Shown: positions 1 to 9,176 of the stretch, piece after piece
Layout: each line of letters begins with the position of its first letter
How positions within the stretch are numbered: position 1 is the first letter of the stretch
Origin: Pseudomonas syringae KCTC 12500
Lineage (GTDB): Bacteria > Pseudomonadota > Gammaproteobacteria > Pseudomonadales > Pseudomonadaceae
Assembly (NCBI RefSeq): GCF_000507185.2
Contig: NZ_AYTM02000002.1
Span: forward strand, 4,003,501-4,067,500
Direction of reading: 5' to 3'
Length of the DNA stretch: 64,000 nt
Made by a program: the position numbers and the translations under genes
Notes under the pieces: generated by a model
What the model was told of the DNA's origin: nothing
Database searches by the model: none
The model's input: only the letters and a program-made list of their open reading frames with translations

Positions 1-224
1 TGTTCGTACTTGCGATGCTCGGCATACAGGCGCTGCAGCTCGGCGAGCTGATCAGGGCTGGACTTGCGTGCGCCTGCCAGCCATCGCAACGGGCGCCGAA
101 GGGCTTTGCGCAAGGTTGCATGGGTTGCCGGCGCTGCGTGAAGCAGCCACTCGGGGGATTTGTCTTTTATCAGTTGCAGATGCGGGGGCTCAGGAGCCTT
201 GCCCGTCAGAGATAGATCCAGCAT
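1..224 (-). CDS. N-terminus of a DUF6543 / dermonecrotic-toxin-like large protein (partial, runs off left edge)
   Basis: A minus-strand frame opens with ATG at 224-222, directly after an in-frame TAA, and stays open for 74 codons to the window edge. An AAGG lies about 8 bases before the ATG. The translation contains HLQLIKDKSPEWLLHAAPAT near residues 15-34, an Arg/Leu-rich stretch, and LQRLYAEHRKYE at its end. This pattern (an 'LIK..PEWL..A.p' opening followed by a 'LYAEHR' segment) is what I recall from the start of very large Pseudomonas proteins annotated DUF6543, dermonecrotic toxin or NEL-type E3 ligase. Only the N-terminus is visible, so no catalytic domain can be seen and the family call rests on resemblance. 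The gene is divergent from wspA, with a 297-base gap between the two starts. Confidence 0.66.
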   Translation of the reverse strand, partial: MLDLSLTGKAPEPPHLQLIKDKSPEWLLHAAPATHATLRKALRRPLRWLAGARKSSPDQLAELQRLYAEHRKYE

Positions 225-521
225 TTAAGTGCCTTGTCGTGAATGAACAGGCGACAAAGCTTACGGCCGCGACTTGCCGTGCAAGTGCTAACTATCTATG
301 TACTCTCGCTGTTTCTGAAGGCCATTGCTCAAGTAGTGGTCGCGATGGCCGACAAGACATGAAGAAGGGTGAAATAGCGGCGTTCGATAGCGGCCGTGAC
401 TTCATTTTGTATTACCCATGTAACGTTTGACGGCTGGGCTATACTCACGCCGTTTGGACCGTCCGTCGGTCCGCTTCTTGAACACGGCCCGACGCCGTCG
501 TTGAACTCTTGAGGGCTGACT
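225..521. promoter_or_regulatory. Intergenic region between the toxin-like gene and wspA
   Basis: This 297-base gap separates two divergent starts, so it must carry promoters for both directions. I see a TATACT at 440-445 that could be a -10 for wspA, without a convincing -35. A perfect inverted repeat lies at 456-472. No coding frame here has a credible start with a ribosome binding site. Confidence 0.4.
456..472. repeat. Perfect inverted repeat upstream of wspA
   Basis: GGACCG-TCCGT-CGGTCC: 6-base arms with a 5-base centre, starting about 65 bases before the wspA GTG and downstream of the possible -10 at 440-445. It could be an operator or a leader hairpin. There is no T tract, so it is not an ordinary terminator. 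Confidence 0.4.
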
Positions 522-2144
522 GTGAAGAACTGGACCTTGCGCCAACGGATTCTGGCGAGTTTCGCCGTCATCATCGCAATCATGCTACTGATGGTGGTTG
601 TATCTTATTCACGGTTGTTGTCCATCGAGTCCAGCGAGGAAGATGTACGTCTCGATGCGTTGCCCGGTGTCTACTACAGCACCTTGGTGCGCAGTGCCTG
701 GGGCGAGAGTTACATCCGCACGCTGGAGCTGATTGCCGAAGGGCAGGGGCGGCCGCTGACCAAGCAGGAACGAGACCAGTTTCAGGGCTTTGACGAAAAC
801 CTGCAGGCCCAGATGGACGGCTACAAGAAGTCCATTTTCGATGATTCAGACAGAGACAGCTTCGCGCTTTTCGAAAAGCGCCGCGAAGCTTATTCGCGCA
901 TGCTCGCCGAGGTTCACGCCAAGTACGATCGCGGCGACTACGCAGGCGCGCGTGCCGAGTTCTATGGCGATGTCAACCCGGTCTGGCTCGCCGGCCGCAA
1001 GCAGCTCAATGAGCTTATCGTGGCCAACAAACAGCTGGCTGATCAGGCCACCACCAACATTGTCAACGCCGTGCTGGCGGCCAAGATCAGCATGATCCTG
1101 TCGCTGTTGGTTGCTGTGCTGGCGGCTGCGGCCTGCGGTCTGTTACTGATGCGTTCGATCATGGCTCCAATGCAATTGATCGTGAGTATCCTGGACGTCA
1201 TGCGCAAGGGGGATTTGAGCACCCGTCTGAGCCTGTCGCGCAAGGACGAGTTCAATGCGGTCGAGACCGGTTTCAACGACATGGTCACTGAGCTCACCGC
1301 GCTGGTTGCGCAGGCGCAGCGCTCCTCGGTACAGGTCACTACCTCGGTCACCGAGATCGCTGCAACGTCACGTCAGCAGCAGGCCACCGCCACCGAAACC
1401 GCTGCAACCACCACCGAGATCGGCGCTACGTCGCGGGAAATCGCCGCCACTTCGCGGGACCTGGTGCGGACCATGACCGAAGTCACTTCGGCGGCAGACC
1501 AGGCGTCGGTTCTTGCCGGTTCCGGCCAGCAGGGCCTGGCACGCATGGAAGACACCATGCATCAGGTGATGGGCGCTGCCAATCTGGTCAACGCCAAGCT
1601 GGCGATTCTCAACGAGAAGGCCGGTAACATCAATCAGGTCGTCGTCACCATCGTCAAGGTCGCCGACCAGACCAACCTGCTGTCGCTCAATGCCGCCATC
1701 GAGGCCGAAAAGGCCGGTGAATACGGTCGCGGGTTCGCAGTGGTGGCCACCGAGGTGCGTCGCCTCGCCGATCAGACTGCCGTTGCCACGTATGACATCG
1801 AGCAGATGGTGCGGGAAATCCAGTCGGCGGTGTCTGCTGGCGTGATGGGTATGGACAAGTTTTCCGAAGAGGTGCGCCGCGGCATGTTCGAGGTCACTCA
1901 GGTCGGCGAGCAATTGTCGCAGATCATCCATCAGGTTCAGGCGTTGGCACCCCGTGTGCTGATGGTCAACGAAGGCATGCAGGCCCAGGCCACCGGCGCC
2001 GAACAGATCAACCAGGCGCTGGTGCAACTGGCGGATGCCAGTAGCCAGACCGTCGACTCACTGCGTCAAGCCAGTTTCGCCATCGACGAGTTGAGTCAGG
2101 TCGCGGTCGGGCTGCGCAGTGGCGTTTCGCGTTTCAAGGTCTGA
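522..2144 (+). CDS. wspA: WspA, methyl-accepting chemotaxis protein of the Wsp surface-sensing system
   Basis: A 540-residue membrane receptor that, in the Wsp pathway, senses surface contact and controls the WspE kinase. Transmembrane helix 1 is at about residues 10-29 and helix 2 at about 186-212, enclosing a periplasmic helical domain. A HAMP domain and a long cytoplasmic signalling coiled coil follow. The hairpin tip near 391-410 reads AAIEAEKAGEYGRGFAVVA, a receptor tip that differs from the common EAARAGEQGRGF form. The start is GTG at 522, chosen because GAGGG at 511-515 is well spaced. It is the first gene of a seven-gene operon, with wspB beginning 7 bases downstream. The family is certain; the Wsp assignment rests on the full gene order. 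Confidence 0.96.
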   Translation: MKNWTLRQRILASFAVIIAIMLLMVVVSYSRLLSIESSEEDVRLDALPGVYYSTLVRSAWGESYIRTLELIAEGQGRPLTKQERDQFQGFDENLQAQMDGYKKSIFDDSDRDSFALFEKRREAYSRMLAEVHAKYDRGDYAGARAEFYGDVNPVWLAGRKQLNELIVANKQLADQATTNIVNAVLAAKISMILSLLVAVLAAAACGLLLMRSIMAPMQLIVSILDVMRKGDLSTRLSLSRKDEFNAVETGFNDMVTELTALVAQAQRSSVQVTTSVTEIAATSRQQQATATETAATTTEIGATSREIAATSRDLVRTMTEVTSAADQASVLAGSGQQGLARMEDTMHQVMGAANLVNAKLAILNEKAGNINQVVVTIVKVADQTNLLSLNAAIEAEKAGEYGRGFAVVATEVRRLADQTAVATYDIEQMVREIQSAVSAGVMGMDKFSEEVRRGMFEVTQVGEQLSQIIHQVQALAPRVLMVNEGMQAQATGAEQINQALVQLADASSQTVDSLRQASFAIDELSQVAVGLRSGVSRFKV

Positions 2145-2151
2145 AGGATCA

Positions 2152-2688
2152 ATGAGCGATCAATCGCCGAGGCGCAATGGCACGCCACTGACCGCCAGCA
2201 AGCTATTTCTGCTGTTTTGCATCGGCGAAGACCGCTATGCACTGGACGCGACCGAGATCGCTGAAATTCTGCCGCGGGTAAAACTCAAGGCGATTGCCCA
2301 GGCACCACACTGGGTGGCGGGAATCTTTGCCCATCGCGGCGAGATCGTCCCGGTGATCGACATCAGTGCGCTGAATTCCGGTCAACCGGCCCGCTCGCGG
2401 ACCAGTACGCGCATGGTGCTGGTGCATTATCGCTACGACGACGCGCACCCGGCGCAGTTGCTGGGGCTGATTCTGGAACAGGCCACCGAGACGCTGCGCT
2501 GCCCTGTTGCGCAGTTCAAGGCGTACGGGCTGGACAATCGCCTGTCACCTTACTTGGGGCCGGTGCGTGAGGATGAGCAGGGCCTGTTGCAGTGGATTCA
2601 TGTCCACGAGCTGTTGAGCGAGCCGGTCCGCGAGTTGTTGTACCCGGTGCCGCCGATTGACCTCGAATTGCTTGAGGACGCGCAATGA
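2152..2688 (+). CDS. wspB: WspB, CheW-like coupling protein
   Basis: A 178-residue single-domain CheW-like protein that, with WspD, links the WspA receptor to the WspE kinase. The CheW fold begins around residue 17 with LFLLFCIGEDRYALDATEI, and AGIFAHRGEIVPVIDIS is the usual CheW core strand pattern. ATG at 2152 is preceded by GAAGGATC and follows the wspA stop by 7 bases. The frame is open further upstream into wspA, but that extension would overlap wspA and has no ribosome binding site. Its end overlaps the wspC start by 4 bases (ATGA type), indicating translational coupling. Confidence 0.93.
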   Translation: MSDQSPRRNGTPLTASKLFLLFCIGEDRYALDATEIAEILPRVKLKAIAQAPHWVAGIFAHRGEIVPVIDISALNSGQPARSRTSTRMVLVHYRYDDAHPAQLLGLILEQATETLRCPVAQFKAYGLDNRLSPYLGPVREDEQGLLQWIHVHELLSEPVRELLYPVPPIDLELLEDAQ

Positions 2689-3965
2689 AGGTGGATGATT
2701 CGCGCTTCTTCAGCTTTCTCAAGGAGCGTATCGGCCTGGATGTGACGTCCGTCGGCGAGGCGATCATCGAGCGCGCCCTGCGTCAGCGGGCGGCGGCTGC
2801 CCACTGCGCTGACAGCGATGCCTACTGGCATCTGCTGGTCTCGTCGCCGCAGGAGCAGCAGGCGCTGATCGAGGCGGTGATCGTTCCCGAGACCTGGTTC
2901 TTTCGTTATCCCGAATCGTTTCTCAGCCTGGGCATGCTGGCCCGTGAGCGTATCGCCAGTCTTGCCGGTGCGCGCCCCTTGCGCATTCTCAGCCTGCCGT
3001 GCTCGACCGGTGAGGAGCCATATTCCATCGCCATGGCGTTATTCGACGCCGGGGTCGACGCCAGGCAATTCAAGGTCGATGCCATCGATATCAGCCCTGT
3101 TTCGATTGCCAAGGCCGAGCACGGCGTTTACGGGAAAAACTCCTTCCGTGGCAGCGACATCAGTTATCGCGAGCGGTATTTCAATCCGGTCGCTGACGGC
3201 TTTGAAATCGCTGACAGTGTGCGCGCCTGTGTGAGTTTTCAGCCGGGCAACCTGCTGGACCCAAAACTCGCCTCGCACGTGGCCTATGACATCGTTTTTT
3301 GCCGCAATCTGGTGATCTATTTCGATCGACAGACCCAGCAACATGTGTTCAAGGTGCTCAAACAACTGACCCGTGAAGACGGCCTGCTGTTTATCGGTCC
3401 GGCAGAGGGCAATCTGCTGGCCGCTATCGGCATGCGCTCGACGGGGATCGCCCAGTCATTCGCTTTTCGGCACGCGCCCGTCGATGCGGCGGTGCCGGCC
3501 CCGGCGCCAAAACAGGTCGCTGCACCCGTTGCCCCGCGTCCTGTCGTCGAGGCGCCTGCCAGAGCGGTCGCGCCACGACCTGCGCCGCGCACATCAGCTG
3601 CATTTGCGCCTATTGCAAAACCAGTCGCTGCGCAGGCCAATAGCGAGGTGTCGGCAGTGCTCGACAAGATTGCGGGGCTGGCCAACGAAGGCAAAACTGC
3701 CGAAGCGCGGGCTGCATGCGAGCGTTACCTGCAACAGCATGAGCCGGTCGCGCAGGTGTTTTACTGGCTGGGTCTGCTCAGTGAAGTGGAGGGCCGTGTG
3801 CCACAGGCGCAGGGCTTCTATCGCAAGGCGCTGTATCTGCAACCGCAGCACTCCGAGTCGCTGGCCCAACTGGCGGCATTGCTGGCGGCCCAGGGTGACA
3901 CTGCCGGCGCGCGCCGCTTGCAGGACCGCGCTGCGCGTGGCGCGAATAAACAAGGAAACCACTGA
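2685..3965 (+). CDS. wspC: WspC, CheR-type receptor methyltransferase with C-terminal TPR
   Basis: A 426-residue SAM-dependent methyltransferase that methylates WspA glutamates and so sets the system's sensitivity. The CheR domain fills about residues 1-265: VPETWFFR near 68, the SAM-binding SLPCSTGEEPYSIAMAL near 105, and FCRNLVIYF near 205. An Ala/Pro-rich linker (about 270-310) follows, then a C-terminal TPR-like region (about 325-420) containing FYWLGLLSEVEGRVPQAQGF. CheR plus TPR is the WspC arrangement and is not found in ordinary CheR. It overlaps wspB by 4 bases and wspD by 1 base (TGATG). Confidence 0.95.
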   Translation: MKVDDSRFFSFLKERIGLDVTSVGEAIIERALRQRAAAAHCADSDAYWHLLVSSPQEQQALIEAVIVPETWFFRYPESFLSLGMLARERIASLAGARPLRILSLPCSTGEEPYSIAMALFDAGVDARQFKVDAIDISPVSIAKAEHGVYGKNSFRGSDISYRERYFNPVADGFEIADSVRACVSFQPGNLLDPKLASHVAYDIVFCRNLVIYFDRQTQQHVFKVLKQLTREDGLLFIGPAEGNLLAAIGMRSTGIAQSFAFRHAPVDAAVPAPAPKQVAAPVAPRPVVEAPARAVAPRPAPRTSAAFAPIAKPVAAQANSEVSAVLDKIAGLANEGKTAEARAACERYLQQHEPVAQVFYWLGLLSEVEGRVPQAQGFYRKALYLQPQHSESLAQLAALLAAQGDTAGARRLQDRAARGANKQGNH

Positions 3966-4654
3966 TGACGGGCGTGTCCGGTTTTTCCAGTCTGACCCAT
4001 GATCAGGCCCAGGATATCGATGATTGCTGGAACCGCATCGGCATTCATGGCGATCGCTCCTGCCCGCTGCTTGCAGAGCACATCCACTGCCGCAACTGCG
4101 CGGTTTATTCTGCCGCCGCCACCCGACTGCTGGACCGCTATTCGCTGGCCCAGGAGTCGCATGAACATTTTCAGGGCTCGGTGTTGCTGCGCGACCTCGA
4201 GACCCGCTCGATTCTGGTATTCCGTCTTGGCGAAGAGTGGCTGGGGCTGGCGTCGCGCTGCCTCTCGGAAGTCGCCCCCAGCCAGACCATCCATTCACTG
4301 CCACACCAGCGCTCGCGTGCGTTGCTGGGTGTCGCCAATGTACGCGGCGCTCTGGTAGCGTGCATCTCACTGGTCGAGCTGCTCGGGCTGGACAGCACAG
4401 CGGTGAGCACCCCGTCTACGCGTGTTGTGCCGCGCATGCTGATCTTAAGCGCCGAAGGCGGCCCCGTGGTGGTGCCGGTCGACGAGGTGGACGGCATTCA
4501 CGCCATTGACGAGCGCGAGCTGGAAGCCGCTTCGGCGTCCGGCTCGCACGCCAATGCCCGTTTCACTCGTGGCGTTCTGCAATGGAAGAGCCGCAGCCTG
4601 CGCTGGCTGGACGAAGATGAGTTGTTGTCGGCGGTGTATCGGAGCCTCACATGA
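3965..4654 (+). CDS. wspD: WspD, second CheW-like coupling protein
   Basis: A 229-residue CheW-family coupling protein. An N-terminal extension of about 70 residues contains CPLLAEHIHCRNCAVYS, with three cysteines. The CheW domain follows, with ILVFRLGEEWLGLASRCLSE and LLGVANVRGALVACISLVEL. The long N-terminus distinguishes it from WspB. The start codon overlaps the wspC stop by one base, and the end overlaps wspE by four, so the operon is translationally coupled here. Confidence 0.93.
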   Translation: MTGVSGFSSLTHDQAQDIDDCWNRIGIHGDRSCPLLAEHIHCRNCAVYSAAATRLLDRYSLAQESHEHFQGSVLLRDLETRSILVFRLGEEWLGLASRCLSEVAPSQTIHSLPHQRSRALLGVANVRGALVACISLVELLGLDSTAVSTPSTRVVPRMLILSAEGGPVVVPVDEVDGIHAIDERELEAASASGSHANARFTRGVLQWKSRSLRWLDEDELLSAVYRSLT

Positions 4655-7002
4655 CGCCAGATCAAATGCGTGACGCCTCGCTGTTCGAACTGTTCACGCT
4701 GGAAGCCGACGCGCAGACCCAGGTACTGAGTGCGGGCCTGCTGGCACTCGAACGTAACCCGACCCAGGCGGATCAGCTGGAAGCCTGCATGCGGGCCGCT
4801 CATTCGCTCAAGGGCGCAGCGCGTATTGTCGGCGTCGATTTCGGCGTGAGCGTCGCGCATGTCATGGAAGACTGCCTGGTCAGCGCCCAGGAAGGCCGTC
4901 TGCTGCTTCAGGCCGAGCACATCGACGCGCTGCTGTCGGGGACCGATCTGTTGATGCGTATCGCCACGCCAGGCAGCGACAGTATTGGTCAGCCTGATAT
5001 CGACAGTTATGTCGAAAGGCTCAATACGTTGCTGACTTCCGGCGCTGGCGCAGCACGCACGGTGAGCACGCCGCTGCCAGACCCGGCCTCGGACGCTTTG
5101 CTCGCCAGCGCGATGCTTCAGCTTGAGACTTCCAGCGGTGCGGCTGTGCCCGAGCCCTTGGTCGCAGCATCGCCTGCGCCCGCTCATCCAGCCGTCATGC
5201 CGGAACCTGAAGCGCCGTTCACGCCATTGCGTGAACGGCGTGTGGCCGAAGGTGGCGAGCGCGTGTTGCGAGTCACTGCCGAGCGCCTCAACGGTTTGCT
5301 GGACATGTCCAGCAAATCGCTGGTCGAGACTCAGCGCCTCAAACCGCTGCTGGCCGGTATGCAGCGGCTCAAGCGTCTGCAAAGCAGCAGCGACCGTGCG
5401 CTGGAAGTGCTGGGTGCCAGTTTTGGCGAGGAAGGTCCTTCGGCCGATGTGCAAAAAGCCCTGGAAGACGCACGCAATCTCTTGTCCCAGGCGCAGCAGG
5501 TGTTGGCCCGGCACACTGCCGAGCTGGATGAATTCGGCTGGCAGTCGGCACAACGTGCGCAACTGTTATACGACACGGCACTGGCCTGCCGCATGCGGCC
5601 TTTCGCCGATGTGCTGAACGGCCAGGCGCGCATGGTCCGCGACCTCGGGCGTGAGCTGGGCAAACAGGTCCGCTTGCAGATCGAAGGCGAGAAGACGCAG
5701 GTCGATCGCGATGTGCTGGAAAAGCTCGATGCACCACTGACCCATTTATTGCGCAACGCCGTGGACCATGGCATCGAATCGCCCGAGCAGCGCGTGGCGT
5801 CCGGCAAGGACCCTGAAGGTCTGATTCGTCTGCAGGCCTCGCATCAGGCCGGCTTGCTGGTCGTTGAGTTGAGCGATGACGGTGGCGGCGTGGACCTTGA
5901 ACGTGTGCGCCAGAGTATCGTCGACCGCAAGCTTTCGCCTGCCGAGACCGCTGCGCAGTTGAGCGAGGAAGAACTGCTGAGTTTTCTGTTCCTGCCGGGC
6001 TTCAGCATGCGCGACAAGGTCACGCAGATTTCCGGCCGTGGTGTCGGCCTCGATGCCGTGCAGCATATGGTTCGCCAGATGCACGGCAGCGTCGAGCTGC
6101 AGCAATGGGCGGGCGAGGGCAGTCGCTTCAGAATTGAAATGCCGCTGACGCTTTCAGTGGTGCGCAGTCTGGTCGTGGAAGTGGGTGGTGAAGCCTACGC
6201 CTTTCCGCTGGCTCATATCGAACGTATGCGCGACCTGCAGCCTGACGACATTCTGCAGTTGGAAGGGCGTCAGCATTTCTGGGATGAAGAGCGCCATGTA
6301 GGCCTGGTCTCGGCCAGTCAATTGCTGAACCGGCCGCCTGCGCAGAAGGCCGGAGAGACGCTCAAGGTCGTGGTGATTCGCGAGCGCGATGCGGTTTATG
6401 GCGTCGCCGTCGAACGCTTCATTGGTGAGCGTACGCTGGTGGTGATGCCGCTCGATACGCGCCTGGGCAAGGTGCAGGACGTGTCGGCAGGGGCTTTGCT
6501 CGACGACGGTTCGGTGGTGCTGATCATCGATGTCGAAGACATGCTGCGCTCGGTGGAAAAACTGCTGAATACCGGCCGCCTGGAACGCATTGATCGACGC
6601 AATCGCCAGGTAGACCAGGTATCACGCAAGCGCGTGCTGGTGGTCGATGATTCGTTGACCGTGCGCGAGCTGGAACGCAAGCTGCTGCTCAGTCGCGGCT
6701 ACCAGGTGTCGGTGGCCGTGGACGGAATGGACGGCTGGAACGCCCTGCGCGCCGAGGACTTCGACCTGCTGATTACCGACATCGACATGCCGCGTATGGA
6801 CGGTATCGAGCTGGTGACCCTGTTGCGCCGCGATACCCGCTTGCAGTCCTTGCCGGTCATGGTCGTGTCCTACAAGGACCGCGAAGAAGACCGGCGTCGC
6901 GGTCTGGACGCCGGCGCCGATTATTACCTGGCCAAGGCCAGTTTTCACGATGATGCCTTGCTCGACGCTGTCGTCGAATTGATAGGAGACGCGCAAGGAT
7001 GA
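4651..7002 (+). CDS. wspE: WspE, hybrid CheA-type histidine kinase with receiver domain
   Basis: A 783-residue hybrid kinase that phosphorylates the diguanylate cyclase WspR and the methylesterase WspF. An Hpt domain carries the phosphorylatable His50 in MRAAHSLKGAARIVG. A Pro/Ala-rich linker, dimerisation helices and the ATPase domain follow (NAVDHGIE N-box, GRGVGLDAV G-box). Next come a CheW-like domain and a C-terminal receiver with phosphoacceptor Asp710 in LLITDIDMPRMDG. All catalytic motifs are intact. It overlaps both wspD and wspF by 4 bases. Confidence 0.96.
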   Translation: MTPDQMRDASLFELFTLEADAQTQVLSAGLLALERNPTQADQLEACMRAAHSLKGAARIVGVDFGVSVAHVMEDCLVSAQEGRLLLQAEHIDALLSGTDLLMRIATPGSDSIGQPDIDSYVERLNTLLTSGAGAARTVSTPLPDPASDALLASAMLQLETSSGAAVPEPLVAASPAPAHPAVMPEPEAPFTPLRERRVAEGGERVLRVTAERLNGLLDMSSKSLVETQRLKPLLAGMQRLKRLQSSSDRALEVLGASFGEEGPSADVQKALEDARNLLSQAQQVLARHTAELDEFGWQSAQRAQLLYDTALACRMRPFADVLNGQARMVRDLGRELGKQVRLQIEGEKTQVDRDVLEKLDAPLTHLLRNAVDHGIESPEQRVASGKDPEGLIRLQASHQAGLLVVELSDDGGGVDLERVRQSIVDRKLSPAETAAQLSEEELLSFLFLPGFSMRDKVTQISGRGVGLDAVQHMVRQMHGSVELQQWAGEGSRFRIEMPLTLSVVRSLVVEVGGEAYAFPLAHIERMRDLQPDDILQLEGRQHFWDEERHVGLVSASQLLNRPPAQKAGETLKVVVIRERDAVYGVAVERFIGERTLVVMPLDTRLGKVQDVSAGALLDDGSVVLIIDVEDMLRSVEKLLNTGRLERIDRRNRQVDQVSRKRVLVVDDSLTVRELERKLLLSRGYQVSVAVDGMDGWNALRAEDFDLLITDIDMPRMDGIELVTLLRRDTRLQSLPVMVVSYKDREEDRRRGLDAGADYYLAKASFHDDALLDAVVELIGDAQG

Positions 7003-8009
7003 AGATTGCCATCGTCAACGATATGCCCATGGCCATCGAAGCCCTGCGCCGTGCGCTGGCTTTCGAGCCCGCACATCAGATCATCTGGGTGGCGTCCAAT
7101 GGTGCCGACGCCGTGCAGCGTTGCGTCGAGCAGACCCCGGATCTGATCCTGATGGACCTGATCATGCCGGTGATGGATGGTGTGGAAGCCACGCGCCGGA
7201 TCATGGCCGAAACACCCTGCGCTATCGTCATCGTGACCGTCGACCGCGAGCAGAACATGCGCCGCGTGTTCGAAGCGATGGGGCACGGCGCGCTGGATGT
7301 GGTGGACACGCCGGCCATTGGCGGTCCCAATCCAAAAGAGGCGGCGGCGCCCCTGCTGCGCAAGATCCTCAATATCGACTGGCTGATCGGCCAGCGTGTC
7401 GGCTTTGAACGGGGCGCGGCTGCACCGCGGGCCGCGCCGTCCAGACGTGACCGGCTCGTGGCGATCGGCTCCTCGGCGGGCGGGCCTGCGGCGCTGGAGA
7501 TTCTGCTCAAGGGGCTTCCGGTGAGCTTCCCGGCGGCGATCGTCCTTGTGCAGCATGTCGATCAGGTCTTCGCCGCCGGTATGGCCGACTGGTTGAGCTC
7601 CGCCTCCGGCCTGCCGGTGCGTCTGGCAAGGGAGGGTGAAACGCCACAGCCGGGTGTGGTGTTGCTGGCGGGCACCAATCATCATATTCGATTGCTCAAG
7701 GACGGCACGCTGGCGTACACGGCGGAGCCGGTGAATGAAGTTTACAGGCCCTCGATTGATGTGTTTTTCGAGAGCGTTACCCGTTATTGGAATGGCGAGG
7801 CGGTCGGCGTTCTGCTGACCGGGATGGGGCGCGACGGTGCACAGGGACTCAAGGCCATGCGAGAGCGGGGGTTTCTGACCATCGCTCAGGATCAGGCCAG
7901 TTCTGCTGTGTATGGCATGCCCAAGGCTGCCGCAGCCATTGATGCTGCCGTGGAAATCTGTCCGTTGCCCGCCATAGCACCTCGCTTGATCGAGGTATTT
8001 ACTCAATGA
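6999..8009 (+). CDS. wspF: WspF, CheB-type methylesterase with receiver domain
   Basis: A 336-residue protein: an N-terminal receiver with phosphoacceptor Asp53 in LILMDLIMPVMDG, then a CheB methylesterase domain from about residue 150. The catalytic triad is visible as Ser in IGSSAGGPAA, His in LVQHVDQ and Asp in GMGRDGAQG. In this pathway WspF demethylates WspA and resets the system. Loss of WspF is known to lock WspR active and give wrinkly, hyper-adherent colonies. The copy here is full length, so the strain should be capable of normal adaptation. Confidence 0.95.
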   Translation: MKIAIVNDMPMAIEALRRALAFEPAHQIIWVASNGADAVQRCVEQTPDLILMDLIMPVMDGVEATRRIMAETPCAIVIVTVDREQNMRRVFEAMGHGALDVVDTPAIGGPNPKEAAAPLLRKILNIDWLIGQRVGFERGAAAPRAAPSRRDRLVAIGSSAGGPAALEILLKGLPVSFPAAIVLVQHVDQVFAAGMADWLSSASGLPVRLAREGETPQPGVVLLAGTNHHIRLLKDGTLAYTAEPVNEVYRPSIDVFFESVTRYWNGEAVGVLLTGMGRDGAQGLKAMRERGFLTIAQDQASSAVYGMPKAAAAIDAAVEICPLPAIAPRLIEVFTQ

Positions 8010-8054
8010 CTGCAGTGCTGAACTTGGCGGCAGTCGGCGATCAGGAGAAAGATC

Positions 8055-9059
8055 ATGAATGACCTGCAAACGGATGAGCTCAAGACACCGGATGAAAACA
8101 GCGCAATGGTGCTTCTGGTGGATGATCAGGCCATGATTGGTGAAGCTGTACGGCGCGGACTGGCCGGCCATGAGTCTATCGACTTTCATTTTTGTGCCGA
8201 CCCGCATCAGGCAATTGCCCAGGCCGTGCAGCTTAAGCCGACGGTGATTCTGCAGGACCTGGTGATGCCGGGCCTCGACGGGTTGACGCTGGTTCGTGAG
8301 TACCGCAGTAACCCGTTGACCCGCGATATCCCGATCATCGTGCTGTCCACCAAGGAAGACCCGCTGATCAAGAGCGCGGCGTTTACGGCGGGTGCCAACG
8401 ACTATCTGGTCAAGCTGCCGGACAACATCGAGCTGATTGCGCGTATTCGCTATCACTCGCGCTCGTACATGACCCTGTTGCAGCGCGACGAGGCCTATCG
8501 GGCCCTGCGCGTCAGCCAGCAACAATTGCTCGATACCAACCTGGTGTTGCAGCGCCTGATGAATTCCGATGGCCTCACAGGGCTGTCGAACCGTCGTCAT
8601 TTCGATGAGTATCTGGAGCTGGAGTGGCGCCGGGCAATTCGCGAGCAATCCCAGTTGTCGATGCTGATGATCGATGTCGACTACTTCAAACCCTACAACG
8701 ATAACTTCGGCCACCTGGAGGGCGACGAGGCCCTGCGTCAAGTCGCCAAGGCCATCCGTAACAGTTGCAGTCGTCCATCTGATTTGCCAGCACGCTACGG
8801 CGGTGAAGAATTCGCCATGGTCCTGCCCAATACCTCGCCCGGCGGCGCACGTCTGCTGGCAGAGAAGCTGCGCCAAAGCGTGGCGGGCATGAACATCCCG
8901 CACATTGCGCCAGTGCCCGGCTCCAGCCTGACGGTGAGTATCGGTGTAGCAACCATGACGCCACAGGTCGGGATGCAAAGCCGTCAGCTTATTCTGGATG
9001 CCGACAAAGGGCTTTATCAGGCCAAGAACAACGGACGCAACCAGGTCGCGGCTGGCTGA
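8055..9059 (+). CDS. wspR: WspR, response-regulator diguanylate cyclase (REC-GGDEF)
   Basis: A 334-residue output protein that makes cyclic di-GMP when phosphorylated by WspE. The receiver (about 16-135) has phosphoacceptor Asp68 in [13 protein letters not shown], Thr99 and Lys120. A helical stalk connects it to the GGDEF domain (about 168-334). The active site is GGEEF at 249-253, and the inhibitory-site motif RPSD at 240-243 lies exactly five residues before it, so product inhibition should be preserved. ATG at 8055 is preceded by AGGAGA at 8043-8048. It is separated from wspF by 45 bases, the largest gap in the operon. Confidence 0.97.
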   Translation: MNDLQTDELKTPDENSAMVLLVDDQAMIGEAVRRGLAGHESIDFHFCADPHQAIAQAVQLKPTVILQDLVMPGLDGLTLVREYRSNPLTRDIPIIVLSTKEDPLIKSAAFTAGANDYLVKLPDNIELIARIRYHSRSYMTLLQRDEAYRALRVSQQQLLDTNLVLQRLMNSDGLTGLSNRRHFDEYLELEWRRAIREQSQLSMLMIDVDYFKPYNDNFGHLEGDEALRQVAKAIRNSCSRPSDLPARYGGEEFAMVLPNTSPGGARLLAEKLRQSVAGMNIPHIAPVPGSSLTVSIGVATMTPQVGMQSRQLILDADKGLYQAKNNGRNQVAAG

Positions 9060-9131
9060 CGCCGGCAGCGGCCGATAAAATAGGCTTCACAACGCCTGCC
9101 CGACGGGCTGCTTTCGTGGCCCGGCCTGGGG

Positions 9132-9137
9132 TATACT
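9132..9137 (+). promoter_or_regulatory. Possible -10 box for prfB
   Basis: TATACT lies 40 bases before the prfB ATG in the gap after wspR. The upstream hexamer (around 9109-9114, TGCTTT) is a weak -35 match. This is only a sequence-based suggestion. Confidence 0.3.
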
Positions 9138-9176
9138 CGTCGGCTTTGAAAATTTCGCCTGCGAGTGCTGCCTACC

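Noticed and set aside
6945..8978. 677-codon minus-strand frame across wspF and wspR
   Set aside because: It spans the opposite strand of two conserved genes and encodes a His/Gln-rich sequence typical of antisense artefacts.
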